NCBI GenBank assembly: GCA_021732995.1
Contig: JAKFWA010000006.1
Coordinates: forward strand, 1-64,000
Direction: 5' to 3'
Length of the DNA: 64,000 nt
Source of the DNA: Planctomycetaceae bacterium
Lineage (GTDB): Bacteria > Planctomycetota > Planctomycetia > Planctomycetales > Planctomycetaceae
Below, one piece after another: positions 45,480 through 53,497 of this stretch. Below the pieces are notes generated by a model that saw only the letters and a list, made by a program, of their open reading frames with translations, ran no database searches and had not been told where the DNA came from. The stretch's first letter is position 1. Each line of letters begins with the position of its first letter. Made by a program: the position numbers and the translations under genes.

Positions 45480-46232
45480 TCAGACCGCTTGTTCGGTTGT
45501 CTGTTGGAAGCTCGCAGAACCGCTCTTCTGAGCGATGATCACGACGTCGATCAACGTCCGCGGAAACCACTCCCAAGAGAGCTGGTGCGCGGAAACGTCC
45601 GAGAACCCCGCCTTCCGGCAAATGCGCATGATCGTGTGAGGATCAGACGGCCGGAATCCCCAGGCGGCTCCGATGAGGCGGCCGATCGGGTTCTTGCGGA
45701 TGCCAATGTTAATAAAGATGCCGCGCTCGTTGAGTAACCGGGCCACCAGGTCATAGGCCTGTGCGTCGCCGTATTCCGAGAGAGCACCGGCACTCAGAAT
45801 AAGATCATAACTCGCAGGCTTCAGCAGGCAGTGTGAGCCCAGCAGGTCGGGATCGTTGAAGTCGCCGGAGACGGCCGGAATGTGGGGATGGCGCTCTCGA
45901 AAAAGAGACAGCATCTCGGTCGATTGATCCAAGCCGCGAATGTCCGCGTCCGGATAGACATCCTGCAAGACGTCGGTGCAGATCCCCGTACCGCACCCCA
46001 CATCCAAGACCGTGATGTCCGCAGGCAGCGGCGGCAGAAAGTCCTTAAGGATCATGTGTCTGGTCTGGGCATATCGCAAGAAGTGCATGAACCGGTCGTA
46101 GTTTCCGGCCCGAGCCTGATACACGGATAACCCAGGGGTGGCTGCAGTGCTGCGGGAGCGTGATCCGGTAAGTATCTTGCCGACGAGCGGATGCTTCAGA
46201 AGGATCGATTGAGATTGAGCAGGTTGTGACAT
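45480..46232 (-). CDS. Class I SAM-dependent methyltransferase
   Basis: A 250-aa protein with motif I VLDVGCGTG at 75-83, acidic DIRGLDQS and a hydrophobic post-motif (YDLILSAGALSEYGD). ATG 46232 has GAGGA eight bases upstream. The substrate is unknown. It follows the universal stress protein gene on the same strand with a 29-bp gap, so the two are likely co-transcribed. Confidence 0.85.
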   Translation of the reverse strand: MSQPAQSQSILLKHPLVGKILTGSRSRSTAATPGLSVYQARAGNYDRFMHFLRYAQTRHMILKDFLPPLPADITVLDVGCGTGICTDVLQDVYPDADIRGLDQSTEMLSLFRERHPHIPAVSGDFNDPDLLGSHCLLKPASYDLILSAGALSEYGDAQAYDLVARLLNERGIFINIGIRKNPIGRLIGAAWGFRPSDPHTIMRICRKAGFSDVSAHQLSWEWFPRTLIDVVIIAQKSGSASFQQTTEQAV

Positions 46233-46261
46233 CACAGATTTCCTCGAAGTCAGTCCGCCGG

Positions 46262-46732
46262 TCAGGCGACTTGATGTTGAGCTACTTTCAATGGGTGCAC
46301 CGTGAGCACAGAACAGGGCACTCGACTGGCAATATTCTCAGCCAGGCTTCCAAGCAGCAGATGACTCAGACCCGTTCGCCCGTGAGTTCCGATCACGATC
46401 AGGTCGATGTGCTGATCGGCGACGTACTGCACAATGTTCGCTGCGCAGCAGCCAATCCTGAGCGAGCGCACCACGGACTCCGCTGGTCGAGCGGGGTTTA
46501 ACGGAACGCTCTCCAACGCCGCTTGAGCTCGTTGCTGAACGACGACGTCCCAGTCACATGTCTCGTCGAATGGCGGTCCCAGATAGGCGCACGGATTCAT
46601 TGACCCGTCAACGACATGCAATAAGTGCAATTCCGCATCAAATCGTTCTGCCCACTCGCATCCCAGCGCTACGACCGGCTGGCTGTAACTACTGAGATCC
46701 GTAGGACACAGAATTCTCCGAATCGAAACCAT
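46262..46732 (-). CDS. Universal stress protein (UspA family)
   Basis: A 156-aa single-domain Usp. It begins RRILCPTDLSSYSQPVVALG and ends with the ATP-binding pattern G-x2-G-x9-G-S (GTHGRTGLSHLLLGS at 115-129) and CSVLTVHP. ATG 46732 has AAGGAGA seven bases upstream, so the 16 extra upstream codons were rejected. The residue spacing suggests an ATP-binding type. It is the first gene of a pair with the methyltransferase and is divergent from the phospholipase-D gene. Confidence 0.9.
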   Translation of the reverse strand: MVSIRRILCPTDLSSYSQPVVALGCEWAERFDAELHLLHVVDGSMNPCAYLGPPFDETCDWDVVVQQRAQAALESVPLNPARPAESVVRSLRIGCCAANIVQYVADQHIDLIVIGTHGRTGLSHLLLGSLAENIASRVPCSVLTVHPLKVAQHQVA

Positions 46733-47089
46733 GCGGCCTCTCCTTCGACGTTTTCTTGAATTCCAGAACAGGTGCTGCAACTCCTAAATCACAAGTCGTA
46801 GGTGCGTGCAAATGTCCCCAGTTCAAGGTTCGCAAAGGCCATTCCGAATCACGGGGACTTTCGCGAAAGCGAAACGGGCAAATGAAATACAGACCGCTCT
46901 TCCAGCGGCTGGCATAAAATCGAAGTAATCAAAGCGGAGCCTGAATTCAGCACCGCGTCGCATCACGAAGGGCGTATGAAACACCGTTGATATAACGGCG
47001 GTGGTCAGCTTTTGATCGGTTTGGCTCAACAAGCAGCCAGCAGCGCGAGCGATGTAAAATCGTTCGGCCTGCGAAGAGAGGATGGCATC
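46733..47089. other. Divergent intergenic region, with a 12-bp palindrome
   Basis: The 357 bp between the universal stress gene and the phospholipase-D gene must contain promoters for both. A perfect palindrome CTTTCGCGAAAG lies at 46858-46869, about 125 bp upstream of the stress gene start, and is a candidate operator. No gene or RNA was recognised. Confidence 0.5.
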
Positions 47090-48334
47090 GTGCTGGACAC
47101 CGTTGGGTTGACTCCGACCAAGCCTGCTATCGACCCGCCCTTATCTATGGAGGTCGCTGGCCAGCAGCTCACGCTGTTCTTCAACACGGAATCGCAACTC
47201 GAATTGATGCTGTCTGATATTCGATCCGCAGCGGAGCGAGTATGGCTTGAGACATACATCTTTGTTGATGACCGCGTCGGCCGCCCCATTGCAGATGCCT
47301 TGAAGGAACGAGCATCAGCGGGTGTGGATGTTCGCCTGCACTATGACGCTGTGGGATGCCTTGTGGCGTCCAGCAATCTCTTCACGGAACTAGCTGCCGC
47401 GGGTGTAAAGCTGAATTGCTTCCACTCAGCCTGGGAGTGCCTGCGCCGCTTTGCCTTCTTCCGAACCTACAACCGTCGAAATCACCGCAAGCTCCTGGTA
47501 GTGGATCATCGCGCGGGATATTTCGGCGGCATGAATATCGTTGACCACACCAGCGAAGCGGCTGGCGACTGCGAAACACGCCCGCCTGCAGCCATCGGCT
47601 GGCGTGACCTGCATTGCCGGTTGGAGGGCTCCGAAGTCGAGGCGATTGCTGCCAGCTTTGAAGCCTCATGGAATCGGTCGCTCAAACGGAATGGCCGTTC
47701 CAGGAAGCAGACAACTTCGTTGCAAAAGCAGCTTCACCGAGAGATCAAACGACTTGGTGCCCGCCAGCGGCCCGATTCATCGTCTCAAGAATGGATTTGC
47801 TTTTTCGACAGCGGCCTAGGCCAGCGCTGCGAGCGATCAGCTCGGGTTTTTCTGCAACTGATGAACGCCGCTCGGCGACAACTGACCTTGTCGATGGCCT
47901 ACTTCCTCCCTGTTGGGAGTGTTCTGCGGGCTCTTTTCCGCTGCCGCAAGCGTCGTGTGAATGTGACGTTGATCGTACCAAGTTTCAGCGACATGCCGCT
48001 GATTTATCGAGCCACGCGTTATCTCACTCACGTGCTTCTGCGGCGGCGATTCGAAGTCTACGAACGCAGCCATTGCATGTTGCACAGTAAAGTGATGATC
48101 GTCGACGACGAGTATGTGGTGCTCGGCTCGTCCAACTTCGATATGCGCAGCCTGTGGATCAACTGGGAGTTCCTGGCTGTCATTCGCTCGAAGCGTCTGG
48201 CGGCGGCACTGTCGGAAGTCATTCAGCGCGAGATTCAGGCCAGTTGCCGCATTACTCATGATGACTGGCGCGGCCAGCCTTGGTGGCAGCGGTTGCTCGA
48301 CCGTTGCGCCTGGTCACTACGTCGCTGGCTGTGA
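47090..48334 (+). CDS. Cardiolipin synthase-like phospholipase D family protein
   Basis: A 414-aa protein from GTG 47090 (AGAGAGGA upstream; TTG 47012 and ATG 47147 are alternatives). Two HKD motifs are intact: NHRKLLVVD (His about 132) followed by GGMNI, and HSKVMIVDDEYVVLGSSNFD (His332, Lys334, Asp339). The layout matches bacterial cardiolipin synthases (ClsB-like) without N-terminal membrane helices. It may join phosphatidylglycerol units or transfer phosphatidyl groups. It is divergent from the stress gene pair. Confidence 0.88.
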   Translation: MLDTVGLTPTKPAIDPPLSMEVAGQQLTLFFNTESQLELMLSDIRSAAERVWLETYIFVDDRVGRPIADALKERASAGVDVRLHYDAVGCLVASSNLFTELAAAGVKLNCFHSAWECLRRFAFFRTYNRRNHRKLLVVDHRAGYFGGMNIVDHTSEAAGDCETRPPAAIGWRDLHCRLEGSEVEAIAASFEASWNRSLKRNGRSRKQTTSLQKQLHREIKRLGARQRPDSSSQEWICFFDSGLGQRCERSARVFLQLMNAARRQLTLSMAYFLPVGSVLRALFRCRKRRVNVTLIVPSFSDMPLIYRATRYLTHVLLRRRFEVYERSHCMLHSKVMIVDDEYVVLGSSNFDMRSLWINWEFLAVIRSKRLAAALSEVIQREIQASCRITHDDWRGQPWWQRLLDRCAWSLRRWL

Positions 48335-48596
48335 ACCGTAGATACCCGCGCCAAAGCGCAAAGCCGATGTCTGACCAGAAAGTGATCAGACCAGAAACTG
48401 ACCGCAGTGGTGGATCAGCAACCGGCTCAAGCCATTGAATTGAAGCAATCACCTGGTTGAAGACCCTTATTGGTGTCAGGACCTGCGTTCTCGGGATGAA
48501 TTTGCCGTTTGGTATTCATTGTGCTTCTCACCCGACACGTGACGTCACTCAGGTAGGAGTGCGTCGTTCTGCTAGTGAGACACAGGAGCGTTAACT

Positions 48597-49394
48597 ATGA
48601 AGTCTATGATTGTCGGAGCAGTGGCCTGCATGGGAGCCGTGCTGGGATCTGCGGATTCTTTGTTTGCCCAGGTTCAGCCCGCTGTTCAACCTCAAATCCC
48701 TGTTCGTCGTCCTGAAGAGACTGCGGATCCGAGCAACTCATTCCGCGCGAAAGATGTGATCGGGATGACGGTCCGCAACGCGGAGAAGCAGGAGATCGGC
48801 ACTGTCGAGGATCTGGTGATCGATAGTCGCGAGGGCCGCGTGCTCTATGCGGTGATGACCCATTCATCACTCGCCAGTCGCGATCAACTGATCATCACGC
48901 CGTGGAACACTGTACAATTCCATGTTGGCCCGCGGGCACCTGACCGTTTTGTGGTGCTGAATGTCGCGCCGCAGATTCTGTTGAAGTCCCCCATCATCAC
49001 TCGCAACCAGTGGCCGAACATCGTCTACACCGAATGGCCGACCTGGCGTACGCGGATTGATACCTACTACCGAGATCACGGCGATGTGAGAACTCGCACG
49101 CGTATCAATGAGAAGGACGGCAAGATCGAGCAGAAAACTGGCTTCCGCGGTGACGGCGTTCGAGGCAAGGAAGAAGTGGAAATCGAGCGTAAGGGCAACA
49201 AGGAAGAGGTCGAGATCAAGCGTGAAGTAAACGGGGTCAAGGAAAAGGCCAAGGGCAAGGTTGAAGTCGAAAAGGACGGCGACGTGAAGATCGAGAAGAA
49301 GGTCGAGAAAAACGGCGAGGTCAACGTCGAGAAGAAGAAGATCGAGACCGATGGCGACGTGAAGGTCGAGAAGAAGGTTGAAAAGAAGGACTGA
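48597..49394 (+). CDS. Exported PRC-barrel protein with charged C-terminal repeats
   Basis: A 265-aa protein with a signal peptide (about 1-24, cut after SLFAQ) and AGGAG before ATG 48597. Residues 49-125 form a PRC-barrel (FRAKDVIGMTVRNAEKQEIG, VEDLVIDSREGRVLYAVM). From about 165 the chain becomes almost entirely Lys/Glu/Val/Asp with repeats of 12-13 residues. PRC-barrels usually bind RNA or photosynthetic proteins in the cytoplasm; an exported version with a highly charged tail is common as a stress-induced type. The 3' end is followed by a good terminator. A palindrome GTGACGTCAC occurs about 50 bp upstream. Confidence 0.85.
   Translation: MKSMIVGAVACMGAVLGSADSLFAQVQPAVQPQIPVRRPEETADPSNSFRAKDVIGMTVRNAEKQEIGTVEDLVIDSREGRVLYAVMTHSSLASRDQLIITPWNTVQFHVGPRAPDRFVVLNVAPQILLKSPIITRNQWPNIVYTEWPTWRTRIDTYYRDHGDVRTRTRINEKDGKIEQKTGFRGDGVRGKEEVEIERKGNKEEVEIKREVNGVKEKAKGKVEVEKDGDVKIEKKVEKNGEVNVEKKKIETDGDVKVEKKVEKKD
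49260..49391 (+). repeat. Short tandem coding repeats (Val-Glu-Lys-rich)
   Basis: The end of the PRC-barrel gene encodes three to four copies of a 12-13-residue unit of the form VEKDGDVKIEKK. DNA copies differ slightly. Such a stretch could vary in copy number by slippage. Confidence 0.75.
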
Positions 49395-49432
49395 GGGCAC
49401 ACCCTCTCCCTAATTCACGTCTCGCAACAAAC

Positions 49433-49470
49433 AAATAGCCGCAGCTCAAGAGGAGCTGCGGCTATTTTTC
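49433..49470. terminator. Intrinsic terminator between convergent genes
   Basis: A perfect 15-bp stem (49433-49447 with 49453-49467, core AGCCGCAGCTC/GAGCTGCGGCT) with a 5-base loop ends in ATTTTTC. A-rich sequence at the other side means it can work in both directions. It serves the PRC-barrel gene and the lipoate-ligase-like gene. Confidence 0.92.
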
Positions 49471-49507
49471 GTGAAAAACTATGACAAGTGCGGATTCTCA
49501 ACAAAAT

Positions 49508-50272
49508 CTAGGAGAGCGTCTCCGACGGACTGCTACGACCCCAGTTGAGATGGGAATAGATGCCGGTTTCGAGTTCGTGAACTCGAGCCTGTTCTTCCCG
49601 AGTGAGAGCCGCAATCGGAGCCACTGTTCCAAGCGATGCGGCAATCGCCTGTCCGAGTTCGCTCCGCAGCGAATCGGGCAATTCGGCAGACGGCTCAAGG
49701 TCCAGGATGCCGGGTAGAGATTCCGCAAACGGCGACCGCTTCAGCAACAGACTGCCGTGTTGCAGCACACTTCCTCGACGCCGACGCTGAGCACTGCCGA
49801 CGACCTTATAGGTTCCCATCACGATGTCGTTGCGATCGCCGCGACTGAAGCACAGAAACGGCTCCTGACCACCTTTGTGATCGACGCCACGCATGGCGGC
49901 CCTCACGTTGCAACGCTCTAGCACCGTCAGGATCGCGCGGTGAGCGATCTGATAAAGCTCGCTCGGCCGTTCCGTCAGAGGGTGATTCGCGCTTAAGGCG
50001 AATGAGTAGGTGACCTCGTGATGATGCAGAATCGCCCCGCCGCCGGAGAGCCGCCGCACGGTGGGCAGATCCGCCAGTTCGGGTGCACGCGGTGCATCCG
50101 CCGCCTGGAAGTAGCCGAGAGACGTTGTGGCTGTGTTCCAGCCGTAGACTCGCACTGTGCACACACTCGCGTTCAGAGCAGATTCGAGCAGGCATTCATC
50201 AATCGCCATGTTGCGGGCACCGGGCTCGTCGTGCTGCTCGACCAGCAGGCGGATCGTCTGGACATCAGCCAT
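49508..50272 (-). CDS. Lipoate-protein ligase A-like protein
   Basis: A 254-aa member of the biotin/lipoate A/B ligase family. Motifs are ARNMAIDECLL, RRLSGGGAILHHHEVTYSF, the binding lysine in GTYKVVGSAQRRRRGSVLQHGS, and FAESLPGI. The C-terminal accessory domain of E. coli LplA is missing, as in LipM/LplA2-type octanoyl transferases, so the precise reaction (lipoate ligation or octanoyl transfer) is open. It overlaps the upstream acetyltransferase gene by 8 bp, suggesting coupled translation. Confidence 0.87.
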   Translation of the reverse strand: MADVQTIRLLVEQHDEPGARNMAIDECLLESALNASVCTVRVYGWNTATTSLGYFQAADAPRAPELADLPTVRRLSGGGAILHHHEVTYSFALSANHPLTERPSELYQIAHRAILTVLERCNVRAAMRGVDHKGGQEPFLCFSRGDRNDIVMGTYKVVGSAQRRRRGSVLQHGSLLLKRSPFAESLPGILDLEPSAELPDSLRSELGQAIAASLGTVAPIAALTREEQARVHELETGIYSHLNWGRSSPSETLS

Positions 50273-50816
50273 GCTGCCCGTCCTGCTTCACACTCGACTG
50301 GCGCAGCTCCCACTCAGATTTCGTGATCTCGTAAACGAGGACGCGCTTACCGAAAAGATCGGCTTCGCCCGCCAGTCGCTCACCAATGCGCGTGGCAACC
50401 TGAATCGAGGCCGCGTTGTCGGGATGAATGATGCTTGATACCGCATCCCGCCGCATGGCCGTGAAGGCGTACTTCAGAGCCGCGTTGGCCGCCTCTGTGG
50501 CAAAGCCCTTACGCCAGTGCTGCGGATGCAGCGTCCAGCCGACTTCAAAACGGGGCCAGTCCGGAGGATCAAAGAAACCACAGCGACCCACCAGTTGTTG
50601 AGTCGCCTTCTCCTCCATCGCCCAGAAGCCATAGCCGCGCAACTGCCAGTGCCCCAGCCAGGATGCCATCGCGCGCCAGGCATTGCAGCGATTGATCGGC
50701 TGACCATCACCGACGTAACGCATCACATTCGGATCGGCACTCCATTCGGCGACCGTTGTGATGTCGGAATCGCGGAACATTCGCAGCAGCAATCGATCGG
50801 TTTCGAGAGTGACCAT
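50265..50816 (-). CDS. GNAT N-acetyltransferase, RimJ/RimL type
   Basis: A 183-aa acetyltransferase. It opens TLETDRLLLRMF and has the domain features of RimL-like enzymes: GYGFWAMEEKATQQLVGRCGFF, FEVGWTLHPQHWRKGFATEAANAALKYAF (acetyl-CoA loop) and IIHPDNAASIQVATRIG. It may acetylate ribosomal proteins or small molecules. Overlaps the ligase-like gene. Confidence 0.88.
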   Translation of the reverse strand: MVTLETDRLLLRMFRDSDITTVAEWSADPNVMRYVGDGQPINRCNAWRAMASWLGHWQLRGYGFWAMEEKATQQLVGRCGFFDPPDWPRFEVGWTLHPQHWRKGFATEAANAALKYAFTAMRRDAVSSIIHPDNAASIQVATRIGERLAGEADLFGKRVLVYEITKSEWELRQSSVKQDGQHG

Positions 50817-50992
50817 GTCCGCAAATTCGATCGTTTGAGGATCAACAGGTGCCGGGCGACGGCCCGCGTTCGGAAGAACTTTCCAAGGAATGCTATCCCA
50901 AAGTGGGGTGCGTTTGGCATGATGTCGTGTCTATCGACGCTCGCCAGAACGGTGTGGTTCGGTTGGAAGAGCATTTGCGAAGGAGCAGTTGC

Positions 50993-51877
50993 ATGCTGCG
51001 CTTACTGAAGATGCTGGAGCCATCGTTGAGGAATCGATCCCTGTGGGCTGCCGGTGTAACGCTGAGCGTCATGGTGGCCGTGATGGGCTTCCTCAGCCAG
51101 TTCAGCGAGAATTCGCACGCTCAGTTCGGCCGACGCGGACGGCCGTTTCAAGGCATGCCCGCCGACCGCAACGGTGTTCCGACCTGGGACGTCGACCCCC
51201 ACTTCAAGTCCGATGTCTTTACGTTCGTCCGTATCAAATACAATTCGTACGGCGGTTGGGGCAAATGGGCGACGGACTTCCCGGACGCCGAACTGAACTT
51301 CTCTTGGCGTCTGCAGCAGTTGACGTCCATGAAGGTCGATCCGAACGGCCGCATCATGGAGCTGACCGATCCCGAACTCTTCAACTTCCCGTTCATCTAC
51401 ATCATCGAGCCCGGCCATCTGTCCTTTACGGACGCCGAAGTGACGGCGCTCCGGCGATACTTGCTCAACGGCGGCTTCCTGATGGTGGATGACTTCTGGG
51501 GCGAAGCCGAATGGATCAACTTCGCGGAAGAAATGAAGCGAGTTTTCCCGGACCGTGAGCCGCAGGAACTGCCACTCGAACATCCGATCTTTCATTGTGT
51601 GTACGACCTGAAAGAGAAGCCGCAGATTCCCAGCATTGGTGTCGCTCAGCACTTTCGCGGTCAGGGGATTACCTGGGAGCGCGATGATGCTCGTGAAGTG
51701 CACTACAAGGGGATATTCGACGACAAAGGCCGCATGATGGCCCTCATCTGTCACAACACCGACCTCGGCGATGGCTGGGAACGCGAGGGTGAAGACCCGT
51801 GGTACTTCCGCGAGTTCTCCGAGAAGAAGTGCTATCCGCTGGGCATCAACATTATCTTCTACGCGATGACGCACTGA
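50993..51877 (+). CDS. DUF4159 domain protein, membrane-anchored
   Basis: A 294-aa protein with AAGGAG seven bases before ATG 50993; the frame opens earlier at 50849 but that part appears non-coding. One N-terminal hydrophobic segment (about 18-38) anchors or exports it. The rest is DUF4159: FTFVRIKYNSYGGWGKWATDFPDAELNFSWRLQQLT, DPELFNFPFIYIIEPGHLSFT and LRRYLLNGGFLMVDDFWGE, a Rossmann-like fold akin to glutamine amidotransferases. In planctomycetes this family is often near MoxR/DUF58 genes; that context is absent here. rarA follows after 27 bp. Confidence 0.87.
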   Translation: MLRLLKMLEPSLRNRSLWAAGVTLSVMVAVMGFLSQFSENSHAQFGRRGRPFQGMPADRNGVPTWDVDPHFKSDVFTFVRIKYNSYGGWGKWATDFPDAELNFSWRLQQLTSMKVDPNGRIMELTDPELFNFPFIYIIEPGHLSFTDAEVTALRRYLLNGGFLMVDDFWGEAEWINFAEEMKRVFPDREPQELPLEHPIFHCVYDLKEKPQIPSIGVAQHFRGQGITWERDDAREVHYKGIFDDKGRMMALICHNTDLGDGWEREGEDPWYFREFSEKKCYPLGINIIFYAMTH

Positions 51878-51904
51878 GTTTGTCCGCCAATCGAGTAATC
51901 GTTC

Positions 51905-53239
51905 ATGGGTTTGTTTGATCGCGTTGAGGCACAGAACATGGAGCAGGCGAAGCCGCTCGCCGCTCGCATGCGTCCCCGCACGCTGGATGAGTTCGCCGGA
52001 CAGCAACACTTCATCGGCGAAGGCAAATTGCTGAGACGGATCCTGGCGGCGGACCGATTGTCGTCGGTCATCTTTTATGGCCCACCCGGCACCGGCAAAA
52101 CGTCGCTGGCAGAACTCATCGCCACTCAAACCAAGAGTGTCTTCGCGCGACTCAATGCGGCGTCGGCAGGAGTCAAAGAACTCCGCACGCTACTGGATGA
52201 AGCCCGCAATCGGCTGGCGACTCAAGAGAAACGGACGCTGCTGTTCATCGACGAGTTGCATCATTTCAACCGCACTCAACAGGACGTGATGCTGCCCGAT
52301 GTGGAGTCTGGCGTCGTGCGTCTGATTGGAGCGACAACGGAGAACCCGTTCTTCGCGCTGGTCTCTCCGCTGATCAGTCGTAGCCAGGTTTTCGAATTCA
52401 AACCGATCCCGCCGTCCGAGATTCGCAAGGTGATGGAGCGAGCCTTGGGAGACTTCGTGCGCGGGCTGGCGTCGCGCAAAGTCACCGCGACGGATGAGGC
52501 ACTGGATTTCCTAGCTGATGTCTCTGACGGCGACGTCCGCCGCGCGCTGACTGCTCTGGAAATCGCCGCGATGTCCGTGCCTGCCGCTGGCGAGATCAAT
52601 CTGGAAGTGGCTCAGGAATCCATCCAGAAGAAAGCCGTCCGCTACGACGACGATGTGCATTACGACGCTGCCAGCGCCCTCATCAAGAGTATGCGCGGCA
52701 GCGATCCTGACGCCGCCGTGTACTGGCTCGCCCGCATGCTGGAAGCCGGCGAAGACCCGCGTTTTCTGGCACGACGGATCGTCATCGCGGCGTCTGAAGA
52801 CGTTGGCAACGCAGACCCGCAGGCGCTAGTCGTGGCTCAAGCAGCAGCACAGGCGACGCTGTTCGTCGGCATGCCGGAATGCCGCATCATCCTGTCGCAA
52901 GCGGTGATCTATGTGGCACTGGCACCGAAGTCGAACGCGTCCTACGTCGCCATTGATGAAGCCCTGAACGACGTCCGCCAGCACGCCGTGCTGCCTGTGC
53001 CGACTCACCTGCAGGACTCGCACTACAAAGGTGCTCAGAAACTCGGCCACGGCGAAGGCTATCAGTACGCACACGATTCCAAAGACGGCTGGGTCAATCA
53101 GGACTATCTCGGCGTCGACCGTTCCTACTACCGCCCCGTCGAACGCGGCTTCGAAGTGAAACTCAAGCAACGTCTCGAAGTCTTCAAGTCCCGCCGCAAC
53201 GGCGGCGACGGTCCTCCGCAAGAACCTCTTGCTGAGTAG
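51905..53239 (+). CDS. rarA: Replication-associated recombination protein A (MgsA/RarA)
   Basis: A 444-aa AAA+ ATPase that acts at stalled replication forks. It has MRPRTLDEFAGQQHFIGEG, Walker A GPPGTGKT at 59-66, Walker B LLFIDELHH with Asp116-Glu117, sensor GATTENPFFALVSPLISRSQVF, and the C-terminal oligomerisation region with VRYDDDVHYDAASALIKSMRGSDPDAAVYWLARML. Length and order are standard. Likely co-transcribed with the DUF4159 gene. Confidence 0.95.
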   Translation: MGLFDRVEAQNMEQAKPLAARMRPRTLDEFAGQQHFIGEGKLLRRILAADRLSSVIFYGPPGTGKTSLAELIATQTKSVFARLNAASAGVKELRTLLDEARNRLATQEKRTLLFIDELHHFNRTQQDVMLPDVESGVVRLIGATTENPFFALVSPLISRSQVFEFKPIPPSEIRKVMERALGDFVRGLASRKVTATDEALDFLADVSDGDVRRALTALEIAAMSVPAAGEINLEVAQESIQKKAVRYDDDVHYDAASALIKSMRGSDPDAAVYWLARMLEAGEDPRFLARRIVIAASEDVGNADPQALVVAQAAAQATLFVGMPECRIILSQAVIYVALAPKSNASYVAIDEALNDVRQHAVLPVPTHLQDSHYKGAQKLGHGEGYQYAHDSKDGWVNQDYLGVDRSYYRPVERGFEVKLKQRLEVFKSRRNGGDGPPQEPLAE

Positions 53240-53497
53240 GACGCCGCGATTGCGTGCTGAAGCGCGGCAAGGGGTCTCATTCGCCTGCAACGATCGCGTC
53301 AATCATTAGGTTTTGTCGTCGCGTTGAACGCCGAGTTGGCGTCAGAGGGCGCATTCCCAAGCCAGCAATGGACGACTCAGCGACTCATTTCCCTGTCATT
53401 ACATCAGCAGGAGTTGATACATTGGAGAGATTCCGATTGGCGGGTTTGTTGCGTCGGGATTACGCCCGGTGGGGCGAACCGCGTTCAGGAGTCGTTG

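Noticed and set aside
48539-48548. GTGACGTCAC palindrome upstream of the PRC-barrel gene
   Set aside because: Ten-base palindromes are common by chance in GC-rich DNA, and no second copy or regulator supports it; mentioned only in the gene entry.
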